DNA of 64,000 bases from Helianthus annuus. Taxonomy: Eukaryota > Streptophyta > Magnoliopsida > Asterales > Asteraceae. Below are positions 1-10,290 of the stretch, piece by piece. The notes beneath the pieces are model-generated. The model ran no database searches. It had not been told where the DNA came from and saw only the letters and a list, made by a program, of their open reading frames with translations. How positions within the stretch are numbered: position 1 is the stretch's first letter; each line of letters begins with the position of its first letter. The translations under genes were made by a program, and so were the position numbers. The stretch is taken from contig NC_035437.2 in the NCBI RefSeq assembly GCF_002127325.2, forward strand, positions 109,148,321 through 109,212,320. The letters are read 5' to 3'.

Positions 1-1103
1 AGGCTAGGGATGATCAAGAGAAGAAAAGAGATGGATAATAGCAAATAGAGAAGGTCCTTCAACTTCTACAAGCTCCTAGCTCCTTTGTGCAACCTCTAAC
101 ACCTTTGGATGTGCTTGGAATTAGTTGAAGATGAGTGAAAGATGGTGGTGGTGGTGTTGTTGTTCACGACCGAAGCCAAGAGGAGAGGGAGAGAAAGAAG
201 TGGTGTGTTGTTGTGAATGAGAAATGAAACTTATGCCTTGATGGTTCTACTTATAATCCATGTCTTGAGTTTTACCCATGTATAATGTGTCTTTAAAGTA
301 GAAACAAGATCAAATATTATTTTGAAACAAATCAAAGAGTGGGGCCACATGTTGGGTTGTCCCATAGGTAGGGGGTAGACTAGGTTTTAACCATTAAGTT
401 ACTGCATAGTTGAAATGTAAGTATTTGGTTAGGTGTTTAGTTAGTTGATATTTATATAGTGTGTTATGATGTTCGGGGACCATAACTAGCTTGGTAATGT
501 TAAAACAGTGCTTCTAGTGAAAATTTGGTGTTTCGGGTAGTGTCCGGTTGGTTACTGGTTCGTTAAGGTGCTAAACTATGCACTTTAGTGTGTTTTATGT
601 TACCCTTTTATGACAGTTTTGATTCCCAACACTTAGGAAAGCATTCAGGACTATTTAACCTTATTTCTGCATGATGTTAGTGTGTTTAAATGCTGAAAAT
701 TGCTGAATTCAGCACTTTAGGTGAGTTTTAGGCACTTACCGGCACTTAAACTATCTCTAGGAAGGCAGTTTTATGATCCTTACTTTCCTTCACACTATAC
801 TAGTGTAATACTTGGTTTCTGGCCCATTCTAGGTCTCAATACAACGTCTGTCTATTTACTGAACTCCGTCAGCATATTTCTGATTTATCTGATAACTGTG
901 CTAACTGTATTTAATGTATCATTTGAGTCAATAAGGTTCACATGCAATAAAGATATATCATTAAGCAATATGTGATGCACATGTATGTATATGGAAATAA
1001 TCAGAAAGCAATTTAAATCACTAATTGTAATTCAGCACAGTCATTAAGCACTAATCATGGTTTAATAGTTGTACGGATACCTGGAATTTTGATAGTTGTC
1101 ACA
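1..1103 (-). mobile_element. Truncated, diverged Gypsy LTR (relative of Gypsy B LTR)
   Basis: This block aligns by eye with the right-hand 1.1 kb of the Gypsy B LTRs (50.94-52.07 kb and 61.68-62.80 kb). Shared landmarks in the same order are the CTAGGGA start, GGTCCTTCAACTTC, the TAGTGTCCGGTTG / TATAGTCCGGTTG stretch, GTTTTAGGCAC and the terminal GTACGGATACCTGG...GTTGTCACA. It ends in TGTCACA at 1103, as expected of a minus-strand LTR start. Divergence is large and the left part lies outside the window. No adjoining internal region is seen on the right, so it is a 5' LTR or a solo LTR. Confidence 0.7.
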
Positions 1104-1885
1104 TTTAATTACCAAGGCAAAGTTCCTACGTGATCCTGATCCAGTCCAGTCTTGTCTTCAATCCTCTACACTTGTATCGTGTGTAAAACAGTATTTTGGG
1201 TCAGCTACAAGAGCCGGTGAGTAAACCTTTGTTAAGTAAAATGGGTTTACCATTTTAAAATTTAGAAATCAATGTAATTTGTTTTACCTTTTTAATTCCA
1301 AATACAAATTTAATTATTAAGCATGCAATCAATCATGTGAAAGCAATGCACAAGTAATCTAAACATAGAATGGTCACTGAGTAATGACTAAGACTAAGAC
1401 CGTCACCAAAACCCAAAACCAACACCAAAACCGACTGCTTGTGTCCCACACCCAAAAAGGGTGTGACTGTGGCGATACCAACACCATAGTTAGGAGGAAA
1501 GGTCAGCCCAAGACTAATGGGGCGATACCGACATCTCCAGGTTATGAGGAAAGGTCAGCCGCGGATCCACTGTGTGAATGACTATTGACTATAATGACCA
1601 ACACAACAACAACAACAATAACCTCAACAAACAATCAACAACAACAAGTAATGCATATACGACACACTAGACTTTGCATGCTTGATTTTAGATAAAAACA
1701 ATTGAACGAGACACATTGATACACCCCAAAACATTAATGATAAAAAGGGGAGAGAGTTTACTCACAGTTTGTGTTCTGTTAAATCCTTAGCAAAACCGCA
1801 CGAGTGTTTGGGAAAGAAAATGAATTCAAAAAGCAAAGTCACTCTAAAAATATAACACCAAAATGCTAAATAAAATAAAACTACA

Positions 1886-1916
<31 letters not shown>

Positions 1917-1959
1917 AAACAATACAACCTAATACTTTGGGGTTTTTTCCTATTAGAAA
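1104..1959. other. Intergenic stretch with no gene seen
   Basis: AT-rich sequence with no supported coding region. A short open frame at 1384-1581 has low-complexity Thr/Gln/Asn composition and no recognisable domain. A compound (TA)n(CA)n microsatellite lies at 1886-1916 and an ACAACA-rich tract near 1600-1650. Confidence 0.5.
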
Positions 1960-2634
1960 TGTTGATCCCAGATAATGATGCTCTTTGACTAATTATGGCA
2001 ATAGATTTCAACAAGTAAGGAAATATTGTGTGGAACTAGAAATCAAACTTTTAAGAAACACAACTTACAGAATTTTCAAGTTTATATCACTTTGGAAAAA
2101 CAAAGTTTACAAGGTGATTATGAGGTTATTGACTATTACAAATGAATGCTCAAAGAATTCTGTTATGAAGGGTAATAGAGTTTTTGTTGTATGTATTGAA
2201 TGCTTGGCTTAACTTATTTAACCTTCGGTGGTGACATCTCTATTTATAGAGAGTTTTGGTCATGAATAAACATTTGTTTATTCATGCACTTGGTCTACAT
2301 AAAGTAGCTTTTTGGCATATTCATTGAATCCACAAAGGTCAACTTGCTACTTTTCAAATGTGGCAGAACCTTATCTTTTAGACAAGTTGGCTCATCAGAA
2401 TTTCTGATGATTAGATGTTACCAGATTCTGATGATAAATACTAGATTTATCATCAGACTTATCAGAATGGTCTCTTCTGATCGTCTTTCTTTGTCTTTGA
2501 TCAGATTTGTCTTTCTTTCTTCTCTTGTCCTGTTATCTTGTATTCACCTTTTTATTGATCTTCTTGACTTTATCTTCAGCATATGATCAGATTGATCAAC
2601 GTTTTCTTCAATATTTACAAATAATTTCCTAACA
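1960..2634 (-). mobile_element. Copia-type LTR relic
   Basis: Read on the minus strand the block begins TGTTAGGAAATT at 2634 and ends ...ATCAACA at 1960, giving TG...CA termini over about 675 bp. A TATA box (TATAAATA, minus, 2248-2241) sits inside. Immediately outside the start lies a polypurine tract, TAGGGGGAAAT (2645-2635), so this is the 3' LTR of a minus-strand element whose internal remnant continues to the right. The left boundary is less certain than the right. Confidence 0.6.
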
Positions 2635-2645
2635 ATTTCCCCCTA

Positions 2646-3420
2646 AGTATTGTAAGAAAAATACTAACTCCTAACAATGAACATAAGGAAAATTCCAAAC
2701 AACAGAAATTCAAGTTGCAAACACAAACATTGTTCAAAAATAAGGAAATAACAAAAAGAAATTGTTTGTCAAGCATTGGCAAGGTTGATTCTGTAGAGAT
2801 TCAGCATCTTCTTGTGGTCAATCATCTTATGACATTCTTTGTACATCTCTTTGTACCATCCTCTTACTGTGATCCATTCATTGATGATTTATTCTATTTC
2901 TTTCCTCAACACCTCCTTGTCACGTCCCTTTGCTTTGAGTTATTCTTGTTTCTTGTTCATGCAATCCTTTATGTATTTGAGAGTCTGATTTGAGTATTTG
3001 CATATATCAACAACTCTGAAGAGAGCCAACTTTTCATCAAGATCCCTGAAAACAACAGATAATTCTGTTTTTTCAAAGATAACACTTGTTCTGGCTTCTT
3101 CTTCAAGCTCAGCTGGGATGGATGTATTTGGAGGGGCAGATGTACTTTCTTGCTGTGCACATGATCAAAATTGATACAAAGATCAAAGTCTGATAAAGAT
3201 ACCCTTTCGAACAGCTTTACTCCAGCTTTTGTCAGACTGTGAAGGGCTCTTATGATGAATCTTGTATTTCCCTTTTCTTGATCATAAGTCTTTTTTCAGC
3301 ATAGTTATGTCTAATGGATGAAGCATGTCTACTAAGTCACCATCCGTGATTATCTGTTCACTGCCATCTTTTCTGAGTAGAGTGTACTTATTCTGCTCAT
3401 GAATTCCTACCACTTGATCT
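2646..3420 (-). pseudogene. Degenerate internal region of a Copia-like element
   Basis: Upstream of the polypurine tract on the minus strand, an open run without an ATG spans about 3160-2940. It is rich in Glu and Lys, reads like an amphipathic or coiled-coil segment (AELEEEARTSVIF, DLDEKLALFRVVDICKYS) and ends at a TAA at 2942-2940. Further minus-strand open pieces follow in shifted frames. I cannot assign it to gag or pol. Its place next to the 3' LTR suggests an extra downstream ORF of the element, now broken. Confidence 0.4.
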
Positions 3421-4197
3421 GGTTTAACCTTGTTAACTCTACCTCACCCACCTTTTTTAATTGTTTTAATATTAAATATTAAAATTAAATACAAAATAAA
3501 TAATAATAGTATTATTTCATTAACTTCTTAGCTAAAATAAACATTCATAATGAATAACATTAATTTCTTATTCTTTTTTTTTTGCCTAAGTTAACATGTT
3601 AACCATAGGAGGTCTTAACACCCCTTAACATAGGGAGAGGGTGGTTTGATAGATATGTTAACTTGCCATGTCATCTTTAACACCAATAAAGTTAGAGTAC
3701 ACCCTAAGACTATAAAATATTGGTGTAATCCACCTGGTGTAGAAAATGTAAAGAGAAAGAAATTGATCATAGATGATGATATGACGCCCATTTTTAGTAA
3801 AACTTATTAAAAAGGTGTAAGGTCTTTCGTAATGGTTAATGTCCCTTAAGGAGCATTTTCCGGCACATCAGCATCATAACGTCCCTTTAAAAAATGTGTA
3901 ATGATTAACGTTCCATAATGTCCTTTCAATCATTACTTCCAGTTTAGTTTTCTCTACATTAGGCATTATATTAAAAACACCCTTTTCACTTATTACCCCT
4001 ATAACGCCTATGGGACGATGCTGAGGACGTTATCAAACCCATTTACGCTTCTGTAATGCCCTATTACGCATGACAGAAGGTTTTATGAAAAGGCTTTAAT
4101 TTTATGAAAACTGAAATAGAGTAACGTTAAATACTCCAAAATTAATATTCTTTGACCATAATATATTAAAACGGACGCCGCAAAATCTATTTGGTTG
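3421..4197. other. AT-rich intergenic stretch
   Basis: No gene is supported. The stretch holds palindromic TTAACATGTTAA near 3590 and a block at 3820-4080 rich in GTAATG / CATTAC words that resembles MITE debris, but I could not set element ends. Confidence 0.4.
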
Positions 4198-4580
4198 ATT
4201 TTTTCTTTTCTTTTTTTCTTTTTCTTTTTTTTTTTTTTTTTGAACTGGAATTCACTATATATTGATATAGCAAAAAAAAGCAAGGAGCTGCAGGTACACA
4301 AAATGAAGCAAGTTATACAAATGAAGAAATTTCAAAATCTTGCCAACTCTTCTAGTATAACGACCAGCCCTTAGTCCTATGTTTAAACCAGAGGAAGGTA
4401 TCCTCCTTTATGAGCTCCACAATCCTGTTAACCGGACCATCTTGCCATTAAACTCCTTTTCATTTCTGGCTAGCCAAAGCCTCCAAATGCAACCAAGAGT
4501 CACCATGTCAACCGCTTTCTTCCATCTTTGCGAGCCGATTTGTGCCGCTACATGAGCAAAGTATAAATACCTTGCTGAGT
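4198..4580 (-). pseudogene. 3' end of a LINE (non-LTR retrotransposon)
   Basis: On the minus strand the sequence encodes the tail of a plant LINE reverse transcriptase. One frame reads ...VDMVTLGCIWRLWLARNEK and the adjacent frame NRIVELIKEDTFLWFKHRT, the usual C-terminal region after the RT zinc-binding domain. A frameshift near 4430 and a TAG near 4365 break it. It ends in a long A/G-rich poly(A)-like tract (T-rich on the plus strand, 4198-4240), as expected of a target-primed 3' end. Only the last ~350 bp of the element survives, a typical 5' truncation. Confidence 0.65.
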
Positions 4581-5587
4581 AATGGCGATTGGTACTCTCC
4601 TTGAAGTTATTATGACGTCATGGTGTATGGAATGAAGTTTTCAATGATTAATTAATTAATTAATTAATTAACTATAGTTTGTTATATTTGTATACACACA
4701 TAAAGTTATTTTTTTCTATTAACAAGCATTGAAAGAACTGAGGTTGTAAATGTGTAGGTTTTATTACGAGTGATATTTGTGCCCATTTATTTACATAAGA
4801 TTCTATTATAAACATTTGCATCATGTTATTGAGGTAAACACAATGCAATGCTTAATCAAAACCTATTATGTATTTAGACATATATATCATCAATACCCAG
4901 TAAATTCTACTAATAGCAAAGCTAAGCTAGGGTCTGAGGAGGGTAAGATGTAGACAGCTTTACCTCTATCACGTAGGAATAGAGAGGCTGCTTCCAGTGA
5001 GACCATATGCTCGATAGTAGTTTTGCATCAAACTTTGGACATAAGGCATATAACACTTAGCAATTGGGACGAAAGCCGATTAGTGCATGTAACCCTTGTC
5101 TTTCGGCTATCAACGCCACCATATGATGCATGACAGCGTAATTCAGACATATATATGCATTGTGTAATTCAGTTAGACGGATATCTTGACATATACATAT
5201 GCACTGTGTAATTCAGTTAGACGGATATCTTGACAGCGTAAATTATAATGAAGACGTCATGTAATTAGGCTAAACTCGTTTTTGTTGGCAATGCGTTACA
5301 TCTTTTAAAAAATGGATCGATAGTCCAACCGGCTATGCTAGTCTACTAGTTCAATTGTTAAGCTTGATGTAAAAAAAAACGGTCGACCAGCAAAAGTAGG
5401 AAGCGTGTATAGCTGATTTTCCACTATTTGACTGGTTCGCTTATTACCATATACTTCTTCGTTGCAACTCAATTCATTATCTTGTACCCGAATCAATGAA
5501 AAGCCGGTGTAACGATGTTTTGGGTAATGTTTTAAGTAAAGTAACAACATCCAAACCTAATGTTTTAACTTTCGTTTTACTCCCTAT
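4581..5587. other. Intergenic stretch with small repeats
   Basis: No gene is supported. An (ATTA)n run lies near 4647. A block at about 4917-5010 (GGTCTGAGGAGGGTAAGATGT ... GAGGCTGCTTCCAGTGAGACC) resembles the core of plant Au-like SINEs, which I could not confirm. The minus-strand ORF at 5338-5550 has no recognisable domain. Confidence 0.4.
5161..5235. repeat. 44-bp direct duplication
   Basis: TGTGTAATTCAGTTAGACGG followed by ATATCTTGACA occurs at 5161 and again at 5205, about 44 bp apart and nearly identical. A partial relative (GACAGCGTAATTCAGACATA) lies just upstream. Confidence 0.75.
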
Positions 5588-6075
5588 GGTTTGGTCATTT
5601 TAACGGTTTTGCTCCAATAATTTAAAAATAGCCATTTTCTCCCTGATTTTACGAGTTTGTCGCCAGTTTGCTCCCTGGCTCTAACTCAGTTAAAACGTTC
5701 AATTAACAGTAGGGGTATTTCGGTAGTTTACTCCCTGGCTCTAACTCAATTAAAACGTTTAGTTAAAAGTCGCGGTAGTCGTGGTTGGCATGTGGTGGTG
5801 GATGGTGGTGACCGGTAGAAAGAGTGGTTGGAAAGATGGGGATCAGAAAAGAATTACTTATATACATGTAAATAAACAAGTTATAGGTTTATTTAGGTGA
5901 AAAGACTTACATGCCCTTGCTTTTATCTATAAAATTATCAAAATACCCTTCTAGCTAATGGTTTTTTTGGATGGAGTTAGAGGTAGGGAGAAAAATGACG
6001 ATAAGTTAGAAAAATCAAGAAAGAAAATAGCTATTTTTAAACTATTGGGGAAAACCGTTACAATGATCAAATCAA
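5588..6075. repeat. MITE-like element with ~55-bp terminal inverted repeats
   Basis: The left arm (5588-5642, GTTTGGTCATTTTAACGGTT...) matches the reverse complement of the right arm (6019-6075) over about 55 bp with some mismatches. The interior holds two near copies of a CTCCCTGGCTCTAACTCA(A/G)TTAAAACG block at about 5671 and 5730. No coding sequence and no clear target-site duplication were found, so the superfamily is open. Confidence 0.55.
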
Positions 6076-6471
6076 GTTAACTCTTCATAAAAAAAGTGTC
6101 ATGGTTTGGTTGTTTTTCGTATGTAACAAAACTAAGGGGACTCGGGGCGGGTACGTGATGGAGAAGTTCCACGCGTTGAAAACAATTTGCACACCGCCGC
6201 CGGTCATGCCATCACGCGTTACATTTGTAACGCGTTAACTCCACCACGCGTTGAAGTTTGTGAATTTTTTGACCGTTTGCATATTTTTGACCGTTTTTTT
6301 TTTTGACCGTTTTATTTTTTTGAACGTTGGTTTATTGTTTTTTTTATATAAAATCCCATATATTTCAATACACAAACTCATACAACTCTCAACAATTCTC
6401 ACACTCTCAACAATTCTCACAAAAAATTCAAAAAACTCTCAACTATTTTCACACTCATTTTTAAAAGAAAT

Positions 6472-8173
6472 ATGGAAGGTTCAAGCAAGAGAGGTGGTGG
6501 ATCGAAAAAAAGAGGTGGCGGTTCGGGTACGAAGAAAATAAGGCCCAAGGTTCGAGCGAATCTTGGTGAGCCCGCACGCTTTAGGTTGCAAGACGAACCC
6601 GACCAAGTCCCACCCTTTCAAACCCAACAATATCCACCCTTTCAAACCCAACAATATCCACCCTTTCAATCGCAAACGTACCATAACCAACCATTCGTTC
6701 CACCGTTTCAACCTCACCAATTTCAATCGCAGACGTATCAAACCCAACCCCACACACTCGACCCTCTACTAGAAGACAACACCCTCATTCATCATTTTGC
6801 AAAAGCGTGGAATGGACCACGTGAACCACAACCAAGTCTTGACGAGGACGAGGAAGAGGAAGAGGAAGAAGAAGCGGAGGAAGAGGAAGAAGAACAAAAT
6901 GTTGAGGTTCAAGAAATCGCTCCAATCGGCCGACAACCTTGGACGAGCGAGGAGGAGGTCTCGTTGACGAAGGCGTATTTGCACATCTCGGAGAGTAGGA
7001 AACATGGGAACGAGCAACGAAGGGATGCGTTTTGGAGACGGGTTATTAATCATTTTATGAAACTTCCCGGTGCAAGGGTCCGAAACATGGACAAAATGAC
7101 GTCGAAGTGGACGGATTTGAACGGGAAAATTAGCAAGTTCAACGCTTGTTTCATTCAAAAGGTATGTTTTTTTATTAACAAAAAAGTTAAAAAAAAACAG
7201 TTTTATTTAAAAAAAACTGTTTATATTAAAAACAGTTTATAAAAAAACAGTTTTATAAAAAAAACAGTTTATAAAAACAGTTTATAAAAAAAAACAGTTT
7301 TTTATAAAAAAAAACAGTTTTATATAAAAAACAGTTTATAAAAACAGTTTATTAAAAAAAACAGTTTTTTATAAAAAAAACAGTTTTTTATAAAAAACAG
7401 TTTATAAAAAAAACAGTTTATAAAAAAAAACAGTTTTTTATAAAAAAAACAGTTTATAAAAAAGCAGTTTATAAAAAAACAGTTTATAAAAAAAAAAACA
7501 GTTTTATAACATTTTATTTTTTTTGTAGAGCCGAAACCCACAAAGTGGAGCGAGCGAGGCGACGATCATGCAACAAGCCACCGAAATGTATTGCACAACG
7601 TACCATAAGAGAACTTTTCCACACGTGGCGGCATGGGAAGTTGCGAGACATCACCCGAAGTGGGTCCCCGTTGAGTTGGTTGACACGCGTGGTCCTACGG
7701 CTCCAAAAAAACGAGGCGGTTCGAAAAGATCAAAGACCTCCGATTCGGGGAACTACACGACTTCCGCGTCGGATAACTTGCCCCAAATGAACTTAAACGA
7801 CGAGCCTCTAGACGAACCCGATTAACCCCTTGACGAGCCCGTTGAGGAAGATACACCCACAAGGCCACGACGCAGACGAGGTGGTGATTCGTCAAGCAAA
7901 GGGAAGGAGGCGGTGGCGGAGTCGATCTTTAGAATCGAAGAGGAGAAAATGACCCAATTCAAGAAGGCCGAACAAAGAAAAGAAACAATGATGACCCTAA
8001 AAGTTGAACGAGAGCAGGCGTACAAGGAACACTTGAAAACGATCGAAAGACAAAATGATTTAAAAATCTTGTGTGAAAACCACGCCCATCTCGACGAACC
8101 GTTCAAGTCAATTGTCATCGAACAAAAGCGCGCGATTTGCGTAAAGTGGGGTTGGGAGATGCCATCGGTTTAG
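6472..8173 (+). pseudogene. Harbinger ORF1, Myb/SANT-like with NAM-associated C terminus, premature stop
   Basis: Exon 1 (6472-7161) and exon 2 (7529-8173) join in phase 0 across a GTATGT...TTGTAG intron. In order the protein has a basic Gly/Ser N terminus; a Gln/Pro-rich stretch with PPFQTQQY repeats; a Glu-rich acidic run; a Myb/SANT-like trihelix segment from PWTSEEEVSLTKAYLHISES to MTSKWTDLNGKISKFN; then the SGASEATIMQQATEMY...HPKW region and a SASDNLPQMNLNDEP motif typical of NAM-associated proteins. An in-frame TAA at 7823-7825 (codon 329) stops it. About 115 further codons stay open in the same frame, including a charged, coiled-coil-like tail (KMTQFKKAEQRKETMMTL). Such proteins often carry misleading 'glutathione S-transferase T3-like' names. 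Known role in the family: DNA-binding partner of the Harbinger transposase. Confidence 0.8.
7180..7510. repeat. Intronic AAAAACAGTTTATA short-repeat array
   Basis: Almost the whole intron consists of imperfect 15-20-bp units of the form CAGTTTATAAAAAA or CAGTTTTTTATAAAAA, roughly 18 units with variable A and T runs. It explains the Phe/Lys/Asn low-complexity open frames seen there on both strands, which are not genes. Confidence 0.85.
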
Positions 8174-8595
8174 TTGTTTTTTTTATTTGGTTATGTAATT
8201 TATTTTTAAAGTTTAATGAAATTTATAATTTAGTGTTTTATTTTTAATTTCTAATTTTTAAATTGAAAATTAAAAAAAAATTGGAGTGATAGAATTCCAT
8301 CACTAGTGATTCCACCCCTCCTACATTTCTATCACTAGTGATGGAAATTGGATTGATGACATGGCATTACTTGACTGGATAGTGGGAGTGATGGAATTCC
8401 ATTACTAGTGAACCACCCCTAGTCCCCTAACGTGTATAGTGTATAGTCCGTACGCCTGACGTTGAGCTACATCTAGCCCTTTTCCTCATGCACAGCAACG
8501 CAAAATACTAACATACGTAAATCGATTTAAATCGTCCATGTGTTTGAACGGTGGTTATTTGGTATGAATGAAATTAATAAATTATTCCCGAGTAG

Positions 8596-8603
8596 TATAA
8601 ATA
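8596..8603 (+). promoter_or_regulatory. TATA box of the HVA22-like gene
   Basis: TATAAATA lies about 30 bp upstream of a CT-rich segment that looks like a 5' untranslated exon. It sits 166 bp beyond the right end of the Harbinger element, so the transposon borders the core promoter directly. Confidence 0.55.
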
Positions 8604-8629
8604 CACATGAAAAAATAAAAACCATGAAT

Positions 8630-8745
8630 AAAGAGGGAGAAACTTTTCCCTAAATAACGACTTTCTCCGTTATCTCTCTCCTCCGTCGGCCGTCACAACG
8701 GTTTGCCGTTGTTAACGGGCGGCGTTTTCATTCATTCACTAAACC
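8630..8745 (+). other. Probable non-coding first exon (5'UTR) of the HVA22-like gene
   Basis: The segment is rich in CT (TTATCTCTCTCCTCCGTCGG) and ends at a good donor, AAACC|GTAAGAT, at 8745/8746. The matching acceptor is TTGTGACAG|GGCAAGATG at 10284/10285, six bases before the start codon. The resulting 1.54-kb leader intron holds only AT-rich DNA and a short dispersed repeat near 9280-9400 (CCCCCGTTGG...CTTCGCCAC). Confidence 0.5.
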
Positions 8746-10290
8746 GTAAGATCATTTCACTTTTTCATTTATAATTTGAATGATTATATATATGCATTCG
8801 CATTACGTGATTACATTTTAATATTAAAAAATTTACGATTAATCGTGTTTGATTATCGCCATCATTTTTCTGCTTGCTGTTCTGTATGAATTTATGTTAC
8901 GTAAACCTGCAAATAGGATGTGTATCGGAGGATTAATATCATACAAATTAGGTTATCTCATTTAGTCGATTAAATCTCGATTGATTGTGTTAATATATAC
9001 GCATGTTTATCGTAGAATTATACAGATTTCACTATCTCATTTAGTTGATACACAATTTTGTATTGTATGATTTTGTTTTTATATATTTTTCAGGTTTAAA
9101 TGAATTGTTCTTCAATTTGATTGATGTTTTCATTAGTAAACCTGCAAATGCGATAGACATAAGTATCCGAGAATTATACAGATTACACGTACTATCTCAT
9201 TTACTCGATTACAATCTCGATTGATTGTATATTAAGTTGATGGGTTATTATGTTGTTGATGTTTTCCTATACGCATGGGCGCAGCTATTAACCGGGGGTG
9301 GGGGGCGAACTTTTCGCTCAGTAGTGTAATATATGTGGTTTTCGTATAGAAATTTCTGGGTTTATAAGCTTTCGACCCCCGTTGGAAATCTCAAGCTTCG
9401 CCACTATACGAATTAGTGAATTACAACGGTTTTTGGAAACTTCATCAATTGTAGACGCACATATATATAGGCTGCAAAATGTGTTATTGCTATTGGCTAA
9501 ACTGTGTTCTTTTAGTTTTAGCAGTCTGTTGTGTGTTGTATTTGAAATTTAAGAACGTTAAATTTATAATTTTTGGAAGTATGATTGTAAATTGGAAGCA
9601 ATGTGTTAATAGAATGTCTCATTTTAGAAACAATGCACTTCTACTGACTTATTTCTTTAGAAAAGAAGAAGAAAGGAATAAAGGAAACTCAAGTCTAGAC
9701 TTATCACAAACTACAAATTATTCCTTTTTGGAAAAAAGAAAAAAGAAAAAAAGAAAAAAAAAATAAATTAGAATTTTATAATTTAAACCTTAAATATCAA
9801 ATTTTACTATCTTTTAGTTTCGTTGCCGGTTGTAACTCCACTCTTGTCATTATCATAGATTTGCACTTGATTCCCACTCGATTTCACTCACATTGACTAT
9901 TATGAATGAAACGGGGAAACTACCTTCTTTGTAACTGAAATCGAAGGGAAATCTTAATTAGAGAATAATTTATGATTATTATGCGAGTTAGATTCCTCTT
10001 GACAACAAAATCAAAAGTTACTTTTTTTATCCTTTGAATAACAGGACACATTGTTATATGCTGATAAGTCATAGTTTGGATTATTAAAAACTAATAAGCA
10101 AAAAAATATGGAATATAACGAGGACAATGGTAAACCTTTTGTTTTTAGGTATATTACATTGATGTCTATGTCAATTGTCAAACAAGACTTTCTCCATTGA
10201 TAATGTAGTATCGAAGTTAGTTCTTTGTATGTATATTATGATCAATGTTTCGCAGCTACTTAATCCTTAAATTACTTGTGACAGGGCAAG

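Larger units (their letters stand above)
6136..8427 (+). mobile_element. PIF/Harbinger-like element carrying ORF1 only
   Basis: The terminal inverted repeats are GGGGACTCGGGGCGG at the left and, reversed, GGGGACTAGGGGTGG at the right. The flanking 3-bp duplication is TAA (6133-6135 and 8428-8430), as expected for PIF/Harbinger. The right subterminal region repeats GTGATGGAATTCCATCACT-like palindromic words (8285-8410). The only coding content is the Myb/SANT-like gene at 6472-8173. No DDE transposase is present, so mobility would need a transposase supplied elsewhere. Confidence 0.75.

Noticed and set aside
6769..7158. 129-residue minus-strand ORF
   Set aside because: It is the antisense shadow of the Glu-rich and SANT-like coding region of the Harbinger ORF1.
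7320..7541. Phe/Lys/Asn-rich ORF
   Set aside because: It lies within the intronic CAGTTTATAAAA array and is low complexity.
9479..9766. 95-residue plus-strand ORF in the HVA22-like leader intron
   Set aside because: It has no recognisable domain, ends in a poly(A)-driven Lys run and lies inside an intron.
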